This document shows positions 49,252 through 58,026 of a stretch of 64,000 nucleotides of DNA, piece by piece (positions within the stretch are counted from its first letter, which is position 1; each line of letters opens with the position of its first letter). The notes under the pieces were generated by a model. The model worked only from the letters and a program-made list of their open reading frames with translations. It ran no database searches and was not told the DNA's origin. Location: NCBI RefSeq assembly GCF_000025485.1, contig NC_013851.1:2833501-2897500 (forward strand). The letters are read 5' to 3'. Source of the stretch: Allochromatium vinosum DSM 180 (GTDB taxonomy: Bacteria; Pseudomonadota; Gammaproteobacteria; Chromatiales; Chromatiaceae). The translations under genes and the position numbers were made by a program.

Positions 49252-50225
49252 TGCGTCACCCCCGTAGCCGTGGCATATGGGTCTACAGCGGTCACGACCT
49301 CTGGATATGCCGGAGCCACGCCATGCTTGATGGCCCAGAGATACCAGTTCTCGACGACCGTTCCGGTCAGAAGGATGCCGATACCCGCCGTGATCACGGT
49401 CAGGACCGCGCACCACCAGGCCCAGCGATGGATGGATTCCATGGAGGCATTGAAGCCCATGGTCCAGCGCCAGAAGATGGCCGCACGCTCAGCCGCCGTA
49501 CCACGATCGGTGATCTGATCGATCTCGCGATCACCACCGAAGCGGCTCACCGCCAGGATGGTCGCACCGTGCATGGCGAACAGCAGGGCCGAGCCATACA
49601 GGAAGGCGATCGAGAGCATGTGGAACGGGTTGTAGTACAGGTTGCCGTACCGGATCGAGAAAGCGGCCGTCCAGTCCAGGTGCGGGAAGATGCCGAAGGG
49701 CACGGCTTCCGCCCAGCTCCCCATCATCACCGGGCGGATGAAGCCCAGGCTCAGATAGAAGAAGATCGCGGCGGCGAAGGCCCAGGACAGATGCTGGCTC
49801 ATGCCCAGGGCTTCAGCGCGCTTGTAGGTGCGCACCCACCACAGCAGGATCGACATGGTCAGGAAGAATCCTGCCATCAGCCACCAGCCACCCTCGGACA
49901 GAGGCGGAATGGTCAGGCCGTACTGCGGCGCCGGCGGTTCCAGACCCAGCCAGAAGAAGTGCTTGACGAACTGGATGATATTCCAGTCCACCGAGGCCAG
50001 CATGTTGAAGCCGATGATGAAGATGGCCATGAAGCCAAAGATGATCGACAGCGTGCCGGTGAAGCCGAGGTAGATCGGACCGATCTGCGCGTCACCGATC
50101 TTGCCGGCCCAGTAGGAGAAGATCGGCTTACCGATGCGCGGCAGGCTGCCCTTCGGCAACGGCACCCCAGGATAAGCCGGGGCACGCACCTGCACGGTCG
50201 TGAAGATATTTTGATATTCGGGCAT
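49248..50225 (-). CDS. pufM: Photosynthetic reaction centre M subunit
   Basis: 325 residues, five membrane helices. Conserved segments include [71 protein letters not shown] (special pair and iron His) and [10 protein letters not shown]. With PufL it binds the bacteriochlorophylls, bacteriopheophytins, quinones and non-heme iron of the type II reaction centre. It starts 16 bases after pufL. Confidence 0.97.
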   Translation of the reverse strand: MPEYQNIFTTVQVRAPAYPGVPLPKGSLPRIGKPIFSYWAGKIGDAQIGPIYLGFTGTLSIIFGFMAIFIIGFNMLASVDWNIIQFVKHFFWLGLEPPAPQYGLTIPPLSEGGWWLMAGFFLTMSILLWWVRTYKRAEALGMSQHLSWAFAAAIFFYLSLGFIRPVMMGSWAEAVPFGIFPHLDWTAAFSIRYGNLYYNPFHMLSIAFLYGSALLFAMHGATILAVSRFGGDREIDQITDRGTAAERAAIFWRWTMGFNASMESIHRWAWWCAVLTVITAGIGILLTGTVVENWYLWAIKHGVAPAYPEVVTAVDPYATATGVTQ

Positions 50226-50241
50226 TGTAGTCTCCTAGATC

Positions 50242-51078
50242 CTACCAGAGCGGGAGCTCAAGCCACCAGTTCCACCATTCCGGCCAACCGCGCGTCCAGA
50301 AGGGGCCACTGATCACGATACAGACCGCGCTCCAGAACACCGCGCTCAGGGCCAAGAACAGACCCAGACGATGGATGGCCAGTGCGCCGATGGAGTAGCC
50401 CACGATATCGCGGAAGAAGGTGTTCTCGTGCTCGCTGGTCTTGACTTCTTCGCCCTTCTGCGGATTGGTCACCGACAGGATCAGCGAGCCGTGCATCGAC
50501 AGCGCCAAGCAGTTGGTGAAGAAGAAAGTGATGGCGAGCATGTGCGCCGGGTTGTAGTGGAAATGCAGGAACTGATACCCCACATTCGACACCCAGTCCA
50601 GATGGCTGAGGATGCCATAGGGGAAGCCATGGCCCCAGGCGCCCATCAGAATCGGACGCACCACGACGAGCACCAGATAGGCGCCGATCGCGAACGCGAA
50701 CGCAAACGGAATATGGAAGCCGATACCGAGCTTGCGGCAGATCTCGACTTCACGGAGTGCCCAGGAGACGAACGCGCCGATGGCACAGATCGTGATGATC
50801 TGCCACAGACCGCCTTCAGTCATCGGGGCCATTCCCAAACCGTAACTCAGATCCGGGGGAGCAATGCTGATCTGCCAGATGTTATAGGTTTGGAGTTCGG
50901 CGTTTGGACCGATGGTTGCACCCCAGACGATCAGGAGCACACCCAACAATGCAAAGAAGAAGCCCGCGACCCCGAAGAAGCCGACATAGAACGGCCCCAC
51001 CCAGAAGTCGAATAGGTCTCCCCCTATCAGCGTCCCGCCACGGACGCGGTATTTTCTCTCAAAACTGAGCATGGCCAT
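50242..51078 (-). CDS. pufL: Photosynthetic reaction centre L subunit
   Basis: 278 residues, five membrane helices. Typical blocks are [20 protein letters not shown]-type N terminus, [54 protein letters not shown] (special pair and iron His) and a C-terminal region ending in [11 protein letters not shown]. The ATG at MAMLSFER was chosen over an upstream in-frame extension. It is preceded by the strong pufA-pufL intercistronic hairpin. Confidence 0.97.
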   Translation of the reverse strand: MAMLSFERKYRVRGGTLIGGDLFDFWVGPFYVGFFGVAGFFFALLGVLLIVWGATIGPNAELQTYNIWQISIAPPDLSYGLGMAPMTEGGLWQIITICAIGAFVSWALREVEICRKLGIGFHIPFAFAFAIGAYLVLVVVRPILMGAWGHGFPYGILSHLDWVSNVGYQFLHFHYNPAHMLAITFFFTNCLALSMHGSLILSVTNPQKGEEVKTSEHENTFFRDIVGYSIGALAIHRLGLFLALSAVFWSAVCIVISGPFWTRGWPEWWNWWLELPLW

Positions 51079-51136
51079 CGTAATATCCTCTGCTGGGGAG
51101 GCACCATCGAGACGGCCGCCTCCTCTGAGCACTGTC

Positions 51137-51185
51137 GGTGGCGGGCGGGGTTCACCTGGCGGACGAACCCCACTGACCCGCCACC
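51137..51185 (-). promoter_or_regulatory. Intercistronic stem-loop between pufA1 and pufL
   Basis: GGTGGCGGG (51137-51145) pairs with CCCGCCACC (51177-51185), and GGGGTTC (51147-51153) with GAACCCC (51165-51171), giving a long two-part stem. In Rhodobacter a hairpin at this place protects the pufBA mRNA segment from 3'-5' decay and sets the LH1:reaction centre ratio. The same role is inferred here from position and strength. Confidence 0.7.
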
Positions 51186-51201
51186 CCCGTCAAGGACGCG
51201 A

Positions 51202-51396
51202 TTACCGTTGGGGAACGACAGGCGTCACTTGCTGGACCGTAGCGGCCGGAACGCCGTCTTCGAGCCAGTTGAATTCAGCGGTGCTCAGCAGGATCATGTG
51301 GATCGCGAGACCCAGAACGGTCAGGAAAGCGAAGACAGCGATCAGAATGCGGCGGGGATCGACCAGCAGCCAGATTTTCCAAAGATCGGGTGACAT
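51202..51396 (-). CDS. pufA: Light-harvesting 1 alpha subunit, first copy (PufA1)
   Basis: 64 residues: [20 protein letters not shown], then a membrane helix with [20 protein letters not shown] and the bacteriochlorophyll-binding His. The C-terminal tail ([20 protein letters not shown]) is of the kind reported for the main LH1 alpha of Allochromatium-type bacteria. It follows pufB1 by 79 bases and precedes the hairpin before pufL. Confidence 0.96.
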   Translation of the reverse strand: MSPDLWKIWLLVDPRRILIAVFAFLTVLGLAIHMILLSTAEFNWLEDGVPAATVQQVTPVVPQR

Positions 51397-51475
51397 CGTC
51401 AGTTTCTCCTAGAGTGAATTCGAATGGGTTCGATCAGTCGTCAAGTAGCCGGAACGGCCTGAACTCGACTCGAAA

Positions 51476-51616
51476 TTACAGCCAGGGGCGCCACAGCCAA
51501 GCGAGGATGTGCGCGATGACGACGATGCCGAAGAAGGCCGTCATGCTCTGCACGAAGATGCCATGGAACTCTTGTGCTTCTTGCTCGGTCAGACCGGTCA
51601 TGCTGCTGTTAGCCAT
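51476..51616 (-). CDS. pufB: Light-harvesting 1 beta subunit, first copy (PufB1)
   Basis: 46 residues, read from the minus strand: [20 protein letters not shown], then a helix with [19 protein letters not shown] and its bacteriochlorophyll-ligating His. GGAGGAT lies 5-10 bases upstream. It is the first gene of the puf operon, with about 365 bases of regulatory DNA between it and bchZ. Confidence 0.95.
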
Positions 51617-51982
51617 TGTGTAATCCTCCGAATCTTGGAGATAAGCCTTGGTTTGTGCCGCACTCGCCCGTGCGGCCTGGGGGCGCCGTGGATCGCGACA
51701 TCCACGACCGAGAAGCCACCCGAATCACACGGGCGTGTTCTCATCGACCGGATTCCGTGCCGGGAATCCGTCAAATTCTGCTCGATTCAGCCCCGGTATG
51801 CGCGTGGAGCGGATCGCCGGGGCTGAGTCTCAATCTCTGAAGCCTACCCATCCTCCGTCACGATCCTGACCGCTGTGCTTGGTCGTCGGCTCGCTGCCGG
51901 GGGTGGCCGGGTTCGAGGTGTCAGTCTAGCTTGACTGACACGAATGTCAATCTACATTTACACCCCAATTGCGCTGGATCAA
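51617..51982. promoter_or_regulatory. bchZ-pufB1 intergenic region (puf leader and promoter)
   Basis: 366 bases without a gene. No pufQ-like frame is seen. The bchZ-proximal end contains a promoter and a pair of palindromes (listed separately). The rest forms a leader of about 300 bases before pufB1. Confidence 0.6.
51918..51962 (-). promoter_or_regulatory. puf promoter with overlapping PpsR/CrtJ-type operators
   Basis: On the minus strand, TTGACA (51950-51945) and TAGACT (51928-51923) are 16 bases apart. TGTAAATGTAGATTGACA (51962-51945) is a perfect TGT-N12-ACA palindrome that includes the -35. GTGTCAGTC (51918-51926) and GACTGACAC (51933-51941) form a perfect 9-bp dyad over the spacer and -10. 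This is the arrangement expected for repression by a PpsR/CrtJ-type regulator. Confidence 0.7.
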
Positions 51983-53428
51983 CTAAATCAAGGTCGACTG
52001 CGTGGCCTCGACCCGCTCGACCGTCACCCGCTCCTCGCCGGCGGTGCGCGCGGCACGCTCGGCGGCATCGCGCAGGCGCTTGGCGGCAGAGATGCGCACC
52101 AGCACCGGCTGGGACTCGACGATGGCGTCGAAACGTGCGCGGGCATCCTCGTCCCAGGGTAGCTCGCGGTGCATGCGCGCGGGCGTGGCCTCGACCTTAT
52201 CCAGCTCGGTGCCGAGCGGGATGATGTGGAACAGGGCGTCGAACAGGGCGTTGCAGACCTCCTGCACCAGATAGGTCGCACCGGCGTAGCCCATGAAGGG
52301 TGTGCCTGTGTGGCGGCGGATCACGGTGCCGGGGAAGGAGGCCGGGATGTAGGTCGCGCGTGCGCCCTTTTCCGTTAGATACATGCGCTCGTTGTAGCTG
52401 CCGAAGAGGATCAGCGGGGGCTTCTCATGGACGGCGGCGCGGATGGCGTCGTTGTCGATCTTGACGCCGGGGCGGCGGGCGAAGGCGAAGTTGCAGGGCA
52501 GGCCCAGCTCGTCTTCGAGGAAATGGCGCAGACCACGGCTGTAGGTCTCGCTGGCCGAGACACCGAAGCTGGCGGTGCCGAAGAAGTCCTGCGTCACCGA
52601 GCGCCACAGATCCCAGATCGGTTTGATGGTGGTGTGCTTTTCGCGCTCGATGAAGGGTTCGGGGTCGAGGCCGAGGATTTCACCGAGGGCGCGCAGGAAC
52701 TTGGTGGTGCTGTGCAGTCCGATCGGGGCCTGGAGATAGGGTTTGTCCAGGGCTTCGCACAGGGTGCGGCCGAACTCGCGATAGAGACAGATGTTGGCGT
52801 CGGCGTCGGCGAGCCGGGGCACGTCGTCGAGATGACTGCCGAGCGGGAAGCTCAGGTTGACTTCGGCGCCGATGCCTTCGACCAAGCGTCGGATCTCGGC
52901 CAGATCCGAGGGCATGTTGAAGGTGCCGTACACGGGGCCGATGATGTTGACGCGCGGTTTGTCGCCGGCGGCGCGTGGTTTGGGTTTGCTCTTGGCGGCG
53001 CCCTTCTTCTGGCCGTATTGGGTCCAGAGCCAGTACATCGCGCGGTTGGCGCTCTGCCACTGGTCCTCGTCGATGGTGCGCGGCAGGAAGCGCACGATGC
53101 CGGTGCCTTCGGGCGTGACGCCGCCGCCGATCATTTCGGCGATCGAGCCGGTGACGACGACGGACGGCTGTTTGGGGTCGAGCGTCTCGAAGGCGCGGCG
53201 CATGGCCTGCTCGGTGCCGCTCTGGCCGAGTTCTTCCTCGCCCAGTCCGGTCACGACGACCGGCAGTTCGTGCGGCGGCAGGCCGTCGGTGTAGTGCAGC
53301 ACGGCCGTCACGGGCAGGTTCTCGCAGCCCACCGGCCCGTCGATGATCACCTGCAAGCCTTTGATGGCGGTGAAGACGTAGACGGAGCCCCAGTAACCGC
53401 CCGCGCGGTCGAGGTCGTTGATCAGCAT
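51983..53428 (-). CDS. bchZ: Chlorophyllide a oxidoreductase subunit Z
   Basis: 481 residues. One of the two nitrogenase-like catalytic subunits that reduce ring B of chlorophyllide a toward bacteriochlorophyllide. It has [20 protein letters not shown] with the cluster/substrate Cys, [20 protein letters not shown] and [28 protein letters not shown] lies about 10 bases before the ATG. Normally bchZ follows bchY directly; here 2.2 kb of AT-rich foreign genes separate them. Confidence 0.96.
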   Translation of the reverse strand: MLINDLDRAGGYWGSVYVFTAIKGLQVIIDGPVGCENLPVTAVLHYTDGLPPHELPVVVTGLGEEELGQSGTEQAMRRAFETLDPKQPSVVVTGSIAEMIGGGVTPEGTGIVRFLPRTIDEDQWQSANRAMYWLWTQYGQKKGAAKSKPKPRAAGDKPRVNIIGPVYGTFNMPSDLAEIRRLVEGIGAEVNLSFPLGSHLDDVPRLADADANICLYREFGRTLCEALDKPYLQAPIGLHSTTKFLRALGEILGLDPEPFIEREKHTTIKPIWDLWRSVTQDFFGTASFGVSASETYSRGLRHFLEDELGLPCNFAFARRPGVKIDNDAIRAAVHEKPPLILFGSYNERMYLTEKGARATYIPASFPGTVIRRHTGTPFMGYAGATYLVQEVCNALFDALFHIIPLGTELDKVEATPARMHRELPWDEDARARFDAIVESQPVLVRISAAKRLRDAAERAARTAGEERVTVERVEATQSTLI

Positions 53429-53507
53429 TCGGGGAGATCCTCCTCCAGCAGGGAGTTGAGAGTTGCGCAGGCCTTATGGAAAAAATGTATGGATATCCTT
53501 GGCGCGT

Positions 53508-53753
53508 TCAGCTTTCTGCGCACTTGATGCATTTTTCATAAACGAAATGCGGATCCAAATCTACGCCGTTACTCCACTCAATGGTATCAAAAGAAACTCT
53601 GACATTTGAAAATACCGCTTCATCGCGCAGCTTAGAAAATACTCCAAAATTCAGATACGGCTTTACATCCAATATTCCACATTCGTTATTATCGAACTCA
53701 ATGTATAACTGATGGTTTTTTCTTGGCTCTACTTTGGTTACCGAAGGATACAT
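53508..53753 (-). CDS. DUF2442 domain protein
   Basis: 81 residues. It matches the DUF2442 pattern: N-terminal beta strands (VTKVEPRKNHQLYIEFDNNE), DVKPYLNFGVFSKLRDE and a C-terminal WSNGVDLDPHFVYEK. DUF2442 proteins are small and usually paired with DUF4160 in a putative toxin-antitoxin-like module; the pairing is present here with a 9-base gap. Codon use is AT-rich, unlike bchZ next to it. Confidence 0.82.
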   Translation of the reverse strand: MYPSVTKVEPRKNHQLYIEFDNNECGILDVKPYLNFGVFSKLRDEAVFSNVRVSFDTIEWSNGVDLDPHFVYEKCIKCAES

Positions 53754-53762
53754 AGCCGCCTC

Positions 53763-54029
53763 TTACTGAAGAGGTTGAATTTTGAATGGCTCTTCACCAT
53801 TCATGACAAGACTCCAATTCGCCATCAATTCATCTTGGTGCAGCTCTGCCCAAGCAAGAACCAGCTTCGCTTGCTTCTTCGGCAAATTTCCTTCCATGAT
53901 CTCGCAAGTCCGTATATCAACCAACGCCTTGAACTCGGCGTAATACACATGAAAATGTGGCGGCGGGTGCTCGTTCGGCGCGAAGTACATCCGAATGATG
54001 ACCCCATAAAACATTGAAATTGTCGGCAT
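53763..54029 (-). CDS. DUF4160 domain protein
   Basis: 88 residues: PTISMFYGVIIRMYF, the family-defining NEHPPPHFHVYYAEFKALVD and LPKKQAKLVLAWAELHQDEL. DUF4160 genes are found next to DUF2442 across bacteria and on mobile DNA. The molecular function is unknown. It is the first gene of the pair. Confidence 0.85.
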   Translation of the reverse strand: MPTISMFYGVIIRMYFAPNEHPPPHFHVYYAEFKALVDIRTCEIMEGNLPKKQAKLVLAWAELHQDELMANWSLVMNGEEPFKIQPLQ

Positions 54030-54265
54030 TAAAAGACCTTTAGAAAAAAGCGCCTCAATTCTGCAATCAAGCGAAAAGCGAAGGGGTTATACTTCAGGTG
54101 GGAGTTAGGAAAATTTTGGATTGACGAGTGAGGATGAATCTGTAAAAAAGCAGTTTCGCGCCCTAATTCGCTAAACTGCACTTAGTCAGCGCTACAGCGG
54201 TTGGGCTGATAAAGTGGCACTGGATCGAGAGAAAACATCAAGCTTTCAACAGCTCTACTGCCAGA

Positions 54266-54739
54266 TCAGGAGCCAGCCGATAAAAATTGCTGCCTGACCA
54301 CCTGTCCCCAATATTCGTCCTGATAGAGATCTTCCTGGAAATTGTTTCCGGTAAACTCGCCAACCGTCTTCTGCCAGAATTTAGTGGCGTACTCAGCACC
54401 GCTGATTTGCTTGATCTCCCAACGGCCTTGGTGCATTTTGAATATCTCGATGGCGAACCGCTTCCCTAGCGCCTGCTTCCTGAAACTTGGAACAACATAA
54501 AACTCACAGACCTCGAAGCACTGCGCGCCTAATTTTGCTTTCACAGCGGCAAGGCCGATCGGCGATTTTTTCTCATAAAGCAAGTAGCCAAGCACATTTC
54601 CGCCAATCTGAGTATCCAGCTCGAACAGACCGTTCTCGTTCGGTTTTTTGTCGGTGATGGCAGAAAACTCGCCCTCGTAGCTCTGACACAAATTTAAATA
54701 AATAGGTAAATTGTAGCTATCAACTTGGATGATATTCAT
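54266..54739 (-). CDS. GNAT family N-acetyltransferase
   Basis: 157 residues with the GNAT fold: a central GLAAVKAKLGAQCFEVCEFY strand pair, then VVPSFRKQALGKRFAIEIF containing the acetyl-CoA pyrophosphate loop (R/Q-x-x-G-K/R variant RKQALGKR). The N terminus (MNIIQVDSYNLPIYLNLCQS) is typical of small accessory GNATs. The substrate is unknown. It is AT-rich and lies on the same strand as the bch genes inside the insertion. GNAT genes of this kind are common cargo of integrons and genomic islands. Confidence 0.75.
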   Translation of the reverse strand: MNIIQVDSYNLPIYLNLCQSYEGEFSAITDKKPNENGLFELDTQIGGNVLGYLLYEKKSPIGLAAVKAKLGAQCFEVCEFYVVPSFRKQALGKRFAIEIFKMHQGRWEIKQISGAEYATKFWQKTVGEFTGNNFQEDLYQDEYWGQVVRQQFLSAGS

Positions 54740-54819
54740 TATGAAATTTTTTATTTGTATAGAATTTTTGTAGGCAAAAATTCACCAAAAATCAAGCTGA
54801 GCAGCAAGCGCATCTAAAG

Positions 54820-54836
54820 CCCGATGAAACATCGGG
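54820..54836. terminator. Hairpin between the AbiV-type gene and the GNAT gene
   Basis: CCCGATG (54820-54826) pairs perfectly with CATCGGG (54830-54836) around AAA. T/A-rich sequence lies on both sides, so it may terminate in either direction. Confidence 0.45.
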
Positions 54837-54956
54837 TCAAAAATAAATTTTTGATGCAAAATAAGCCTGCTTTCTTATACCAAAGGGAAAATGTGGTCCA
54901 TCCCGACTTTGCTCCACAGGCTAAAGCGCGCTTTATAAAAAGCAGCGACTTACAAA

Positions 54957-54974
54957 CTTGCGTGTAATGCGATG
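54957..54974. repeat. Solitary copy of the IS4/MITE terminal sequence
   Basis: CTTGCGTGTAATGCGATG is identical in 17 of 18 positions to the terminal inverted repeat of the 102-bp MITE (30831-30814, other strand). No partner end is seen within about 150 bases. It lies just downstream of the AbiV-type gene. Confidence 0.5.
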
Positions 54975-54983
54975 CGCCTAAAT

Positions 54984-55562
54984 TCAAAGCTCGTGCGCGC
55001 CGCTTTTTGGCGTCGCCTGGAGCAACTTTTTAGCCGCAACGACTATTGGGTTTGTCATGCTTTCAGCTTGCCAATGGGCGCGTAGCGATTGGAAGGAGCG
55101 CTCCAGCATTTCAACGGATTGTTCCTTTGTGATTTGCTCCAAGGGAGAGGTTACTGCAACACCTTGAACATCTACATACGTTGAATTGTTTTTTTGGTTT
55201 ACGCGATCTTTTGATGCAGCCCTCGCTGCGTCCAACCACTTGAGGTCAGAGTCGCGTAATAGGTCGACTTCAACACCAAAAAAATATTTATGAAAATCGT
55301 CAGAATCAACTTTGGCTTTGTGATCACGGAAACGTTTTTTTACTTTCTTCCAATCTACGGTTTCATTCTTGAGCATACGACCAATAACGCCGACAACAAT
55401 CGGAATCTTTCCAAGCTCTTCGCAAGTGAAATATGCCAACAGAAACGCTCGAGCATAGAATCCGTTATCAAGCAATAGCTTAGCTTCTTTGTGCAAAGAT
55501 TCTGCATTATCAAAGATATGCAACCTCAACTCATGCAGTTGGTCAATCGTGAGTTTTTCCAT
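54984..55562 (-). CDS. AbiV family abortive infection protein
   Basis: 192 residues. The N-terminal half has the AbiV signature: repeated helices with LHKEAKLLLDNGFYARAFLL and AYFTCEELGKIPIVVGV, then VDWKKVKKRFRDHKAKVDSD. In Lactococcus AbiV blocks phage protein synthesis after infection; homologues in other bacteria are assigned by this motif only. The start at MEKLTIDQLHEL was chosen because the residues upstream are not conserved. It is AT-rich and lies directly downstream of bchY on the same strand. Confidence 0.75.
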   Translation of the reverse strand: MEKLTIDQLHELRLHIFDNAESLHKEAKLLLDNGFYARAFLLAYFTCEELGKIPIVVGVIGRMLKNETVDWKKVKKRFRDHKAKVDSDDFHKYFFGVEVDLLRDSDLKWLDAARAASKDRVNQKNNSTYVDVQGVAVTSPLEQITKEQSVEMLERSFQSLRAHWQAESMTNPIVVAAKKLLQATPKSGAHEL

Positions 55563-55671
55563 ACGGCTAAGTATATTTAGGTTGCCTACACAATTTCGCC
55601 AACTAGACTGCACGCAGTCTAATCAACGAAATTGCGCATCACGACAAACGCCCTGTTCCTCAATTGACGAC

Positions 55672-57057
55672 TTACACAGCCTTACCCGCCGCGCGCCCAG
55701 CCGTCCCACGCCTAACCGGCATCACCGGCCAAACCCCGCTGGTCTCACCCTCCCCCACTCCCTCGAAGAAGGCCCGCATGGTGGCAAACCGCTCCTTATT
55801 GGCCAGCGCCGCATTGATGACCTGTGCCAGCGAACCCGCCCCTGCCGGTCCCATCAGCGGACGCGCCGAAATGAGGTTAGTGAAATAGAGAGCCGGGATC
55901 TGTCGTTCCTTGGCCGCCTGAACCACGGGCGTGGTGCCAATGGCCAAATCCGGCTCCAGCGACTCGACTGCCGCCAGATCCTGCTCCAGCGACGCCCGGA
56001 ACTGCACCGGCACCCCACGCTCCTCCAACCACGCCAGATCCGCCTCATTCCAGGGCGTGCGCGGACAAGCCGTCCCCACATAGGGCACAGTCGCCCCCGA
56101 CTCGATCAACAACCGCGCCACCAGCAACTCCGATCCCTCATACCCCGAGACGATCACCCGCCCCTTGATCGGCATGGCCGCCAACGCCCCACCGATCGCC
56201 GGCAAAAACTTATTCTTCGCGGCATCGACCTTATCCTGCGCGATCCCGCACGCCTGCCCGATCGCATCCAGCCAGGCCGCCGTCCCATCGCGCCCGACCG
56301 GCGCCGAACCGACCACCGGCCGCCCCGCCGCCGCAAACTCACGCGCACTGGCCTGATACTGCGGATGGATCGCCGCCGCCGCCGTACAATCGAGCGCCGC
56401 ATACAGCTCACGCCATTCGCGCGTCGGCACCACAGGCCCGACCGCCAGCCCCAGCGGATCGAGCATCATCCCAATCCCAACCGGATCGGCCGGAAACATC
56501 TCACCCAACAAGGTCACGGTCGGACGCTCACTGCGCCCCCCGCGCGGTGCCTGCACCGGCCCCTGCTCCGCCTCCAGACGCGCATACTGAAGCATCGCCC
56601 CAGCCAGCACATCCTTGGCCTCCGCATGGGTCGGCGTCCCGAACCCAGGCACGTCGATGCCCAGAATCCGCACCCCGTTCAGCTCCTTGGGCAGCAGCCG
56701 CAACGGCACGCCCGAGGCCGTCGGCACGCACAGATTGATCGCGACGATCGTATCGAGCTTGTCGGGATCGGCGAGCTTGAGCACCGCCTCACGCGCCTCC
56801 TCGAACAGCCGCCCCGAGACCAGCGACTCGGAGTCGAAGGGCACATAGCCGATCGAGCGCCGCGCGCCATAGAAGTGCGCCGTGAAACTCAGCCCATAGA
56901 CACAGCAGCCCGAGCCGACCAGCACCATCGCGGTGCGGCGCATCCGCAACCCGACACGCAGCGCCCCAAACGCCGGACACATGGTCTGCGGCTGATCGTG
57001 CGGCCCGCGCGGACGCTCGCCGGCAGTGGCGCACGCGGTAGAAGATTCCTGAACCAT
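55672..57057 (-). CDS. bchY: Chlorophyllide a oxidoreductase subunit Y
   Basis: 461 residues, nitrogenase-like subunit that together with BchZ holds the catalytic iron-sulfur cluster. Cys ligands lie near the N terminus (TMCPAFGALRVGLRMRRTAM and LVGSGCCVYGLSFTAHF). LPKELNGVRILGIDVPGFG and VIVSGYEGSELLVARLLIES mark the NifD-like core. It starts 18 bases after bchX. The next photosynthesis gene, bchZ, is 2.2 kb away. Confidence 0.96.
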   Translation of the reverse strand: MVQESSTACATAGERPRGPHDQPQTMCPAFGALRVGLRMRRTAMVLVGSGCCVYGLSFTAHFYGARRSIGYVPFDSESLVSGRLFEEAREAVLKLADPDKLDTIVAINLCVPTASGVPLRLLPKELNGVRILGIDVPGFGTPTHAEAKDVLAGAMLQYARLEAEQGPVQAPRGGRSERPTVTLLGEMFPADPVGIGMMLDPLGLAVGPVVPTREWRELYAALDCTAAAAIHPQYQASAREFAAAGRPVVGSAPVGRDGTAAWLDAIGQACGIAQDKVDAAKNKFLPAIGGALAAMPIKGRVIVSGYEGSELLVARLLIESGATVPYVGTACPRTPWNEADLAWLEERGVPVQFRASLEQDLAAVESLEPDLAIGTTPVVQAAKERQIPALYFTNLISARPLMGPAGAGSLAQVINAALANKERFATMRAFFEGVGEGETSGVWPVMPVRRGTAGRAAGKAV

Positions 57058-57075
57058 CGACCGTACCTCCCCGGA

Positions 57076-58026
57076 TCAGGCGTCGTCGTAGACGACTTCG
57101 AGCGACGGCTTGACGCTCGCCGAGATGTCGCTCATGTCCTCGGGACGCGCCGGCTCCAGCACCACATGCCGCCCGACCTGATCGCCCTTGAACAGATCCA
57201 GCAGCACCTCGTGCGCCAGCGGATTGGGACGCACCGGCGGCGCCTCGGCGACATGGCCGGCCAGCTCCGCAAACAGCGGCCCCCAGGGACCGTCTGGACG
57301 CCCGATGATCTCGTAATTGGCACTCTTGCGACGGATCTCCTCATGCGCCGGAATGGTCGCCAGGATCGGAATCCCGGCCGCCGCCGCGAACGCTTGCGCC
57401 TCGCCGGTGCCGTCGTCCTTGTTGATCACCATGCCGGCCACGCCGACATTGCCGCCCAGACCCCGGAAGTATTCGACCGCCGAACAGACATTGTTGGCGA
57501 CATAGAGCGACTGGAGATCGTTGGAGCCGACGATGATGACCTTCTGGCACAGATCGCGTGCGATCGGCAGCCCGAAGCCGCCGCACACCACGTCGCCCAG
57601 GAAGTCGAGCAGCACATAATCGAAGTCCCACTCATGGAAGCCCAGCCCTTCCAGCAGCTCGAAGCCGTGGATGATGCCGCGCCCGCCACAGCCGCGCCCG
57701 ACCTCGGGTCCGCCGAGTTCCATCGCGAACACGCCGTCGCGCTTGAAACAGATGTCGCTGATCGCGACCTGCTCGCCGGCCTTCTTCTTCTCGCTGGAGA
57801 CGCCGAGGATGGTCGGACAGTTGCGCCCGCCGAACAGCAGCGTGGCGGTGTCGCTCTTCGGATCACAGCCGATCAGGAGCACTTTCTTGCCCTGTTGCGC
57901 CATCATGTAGGACAGATTGGCGAGCGTGAAGCTCTTGCCGATTCCGCCCTTGCCATAGATGGCGATGATCTGGGTCTGCTTGAGCGAGGGCGCGCTCGGC
58001 GCGGGGATGTTGACGGATACAGTCAC
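57076..58026 (-). CDS. bchX: Chlorophyllide a oxidoreductase iron protein subunit X
   Basis: 316 residues with the NifH-like reductase fold: P-loop AIYGKGGIGKSFTLANLSYM, cluster-binding Cys in GPEVGRGCGGRGII and LGDVVCGGFGLPIARD. It passes electrons to BchYZ with ATP hydrolysis. The start is placed at a GTG that overlaps the bchC stop (GTGA) and has GGAG 9 bases upstream; a TTG five codons earlier (58041) is the alternative. Confidence 0.95.
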   Translation of the reverse strand: MTVSVNIPAPSAPSLKQTQIIAIYGKGGIGKSFTLANLSYMMAQQGKKVLLIGCDPKSDTATLLFGGRNCPTILGVSSEKKKAGEQVAISDICFKRDGVFAMELGGPEVGRGCGGRGIIHGFELLEGLGFHEWDFDYVLLDFLGDVVCGGFGLPIARDLCQKVIIVGSNDLQSLYVANNVCSAVEYFRGLGGNVGVAGMVINKDDGTGEAQAFAAAAGIPILATIPAHEEIRRKSANYEIIGRPDGPWGPLFAELAGHVAEAPPVRPNPLAHEVLLDLFKGDQVGRHVVLEPARPEDMSDISASVKPSLEVVYDDA

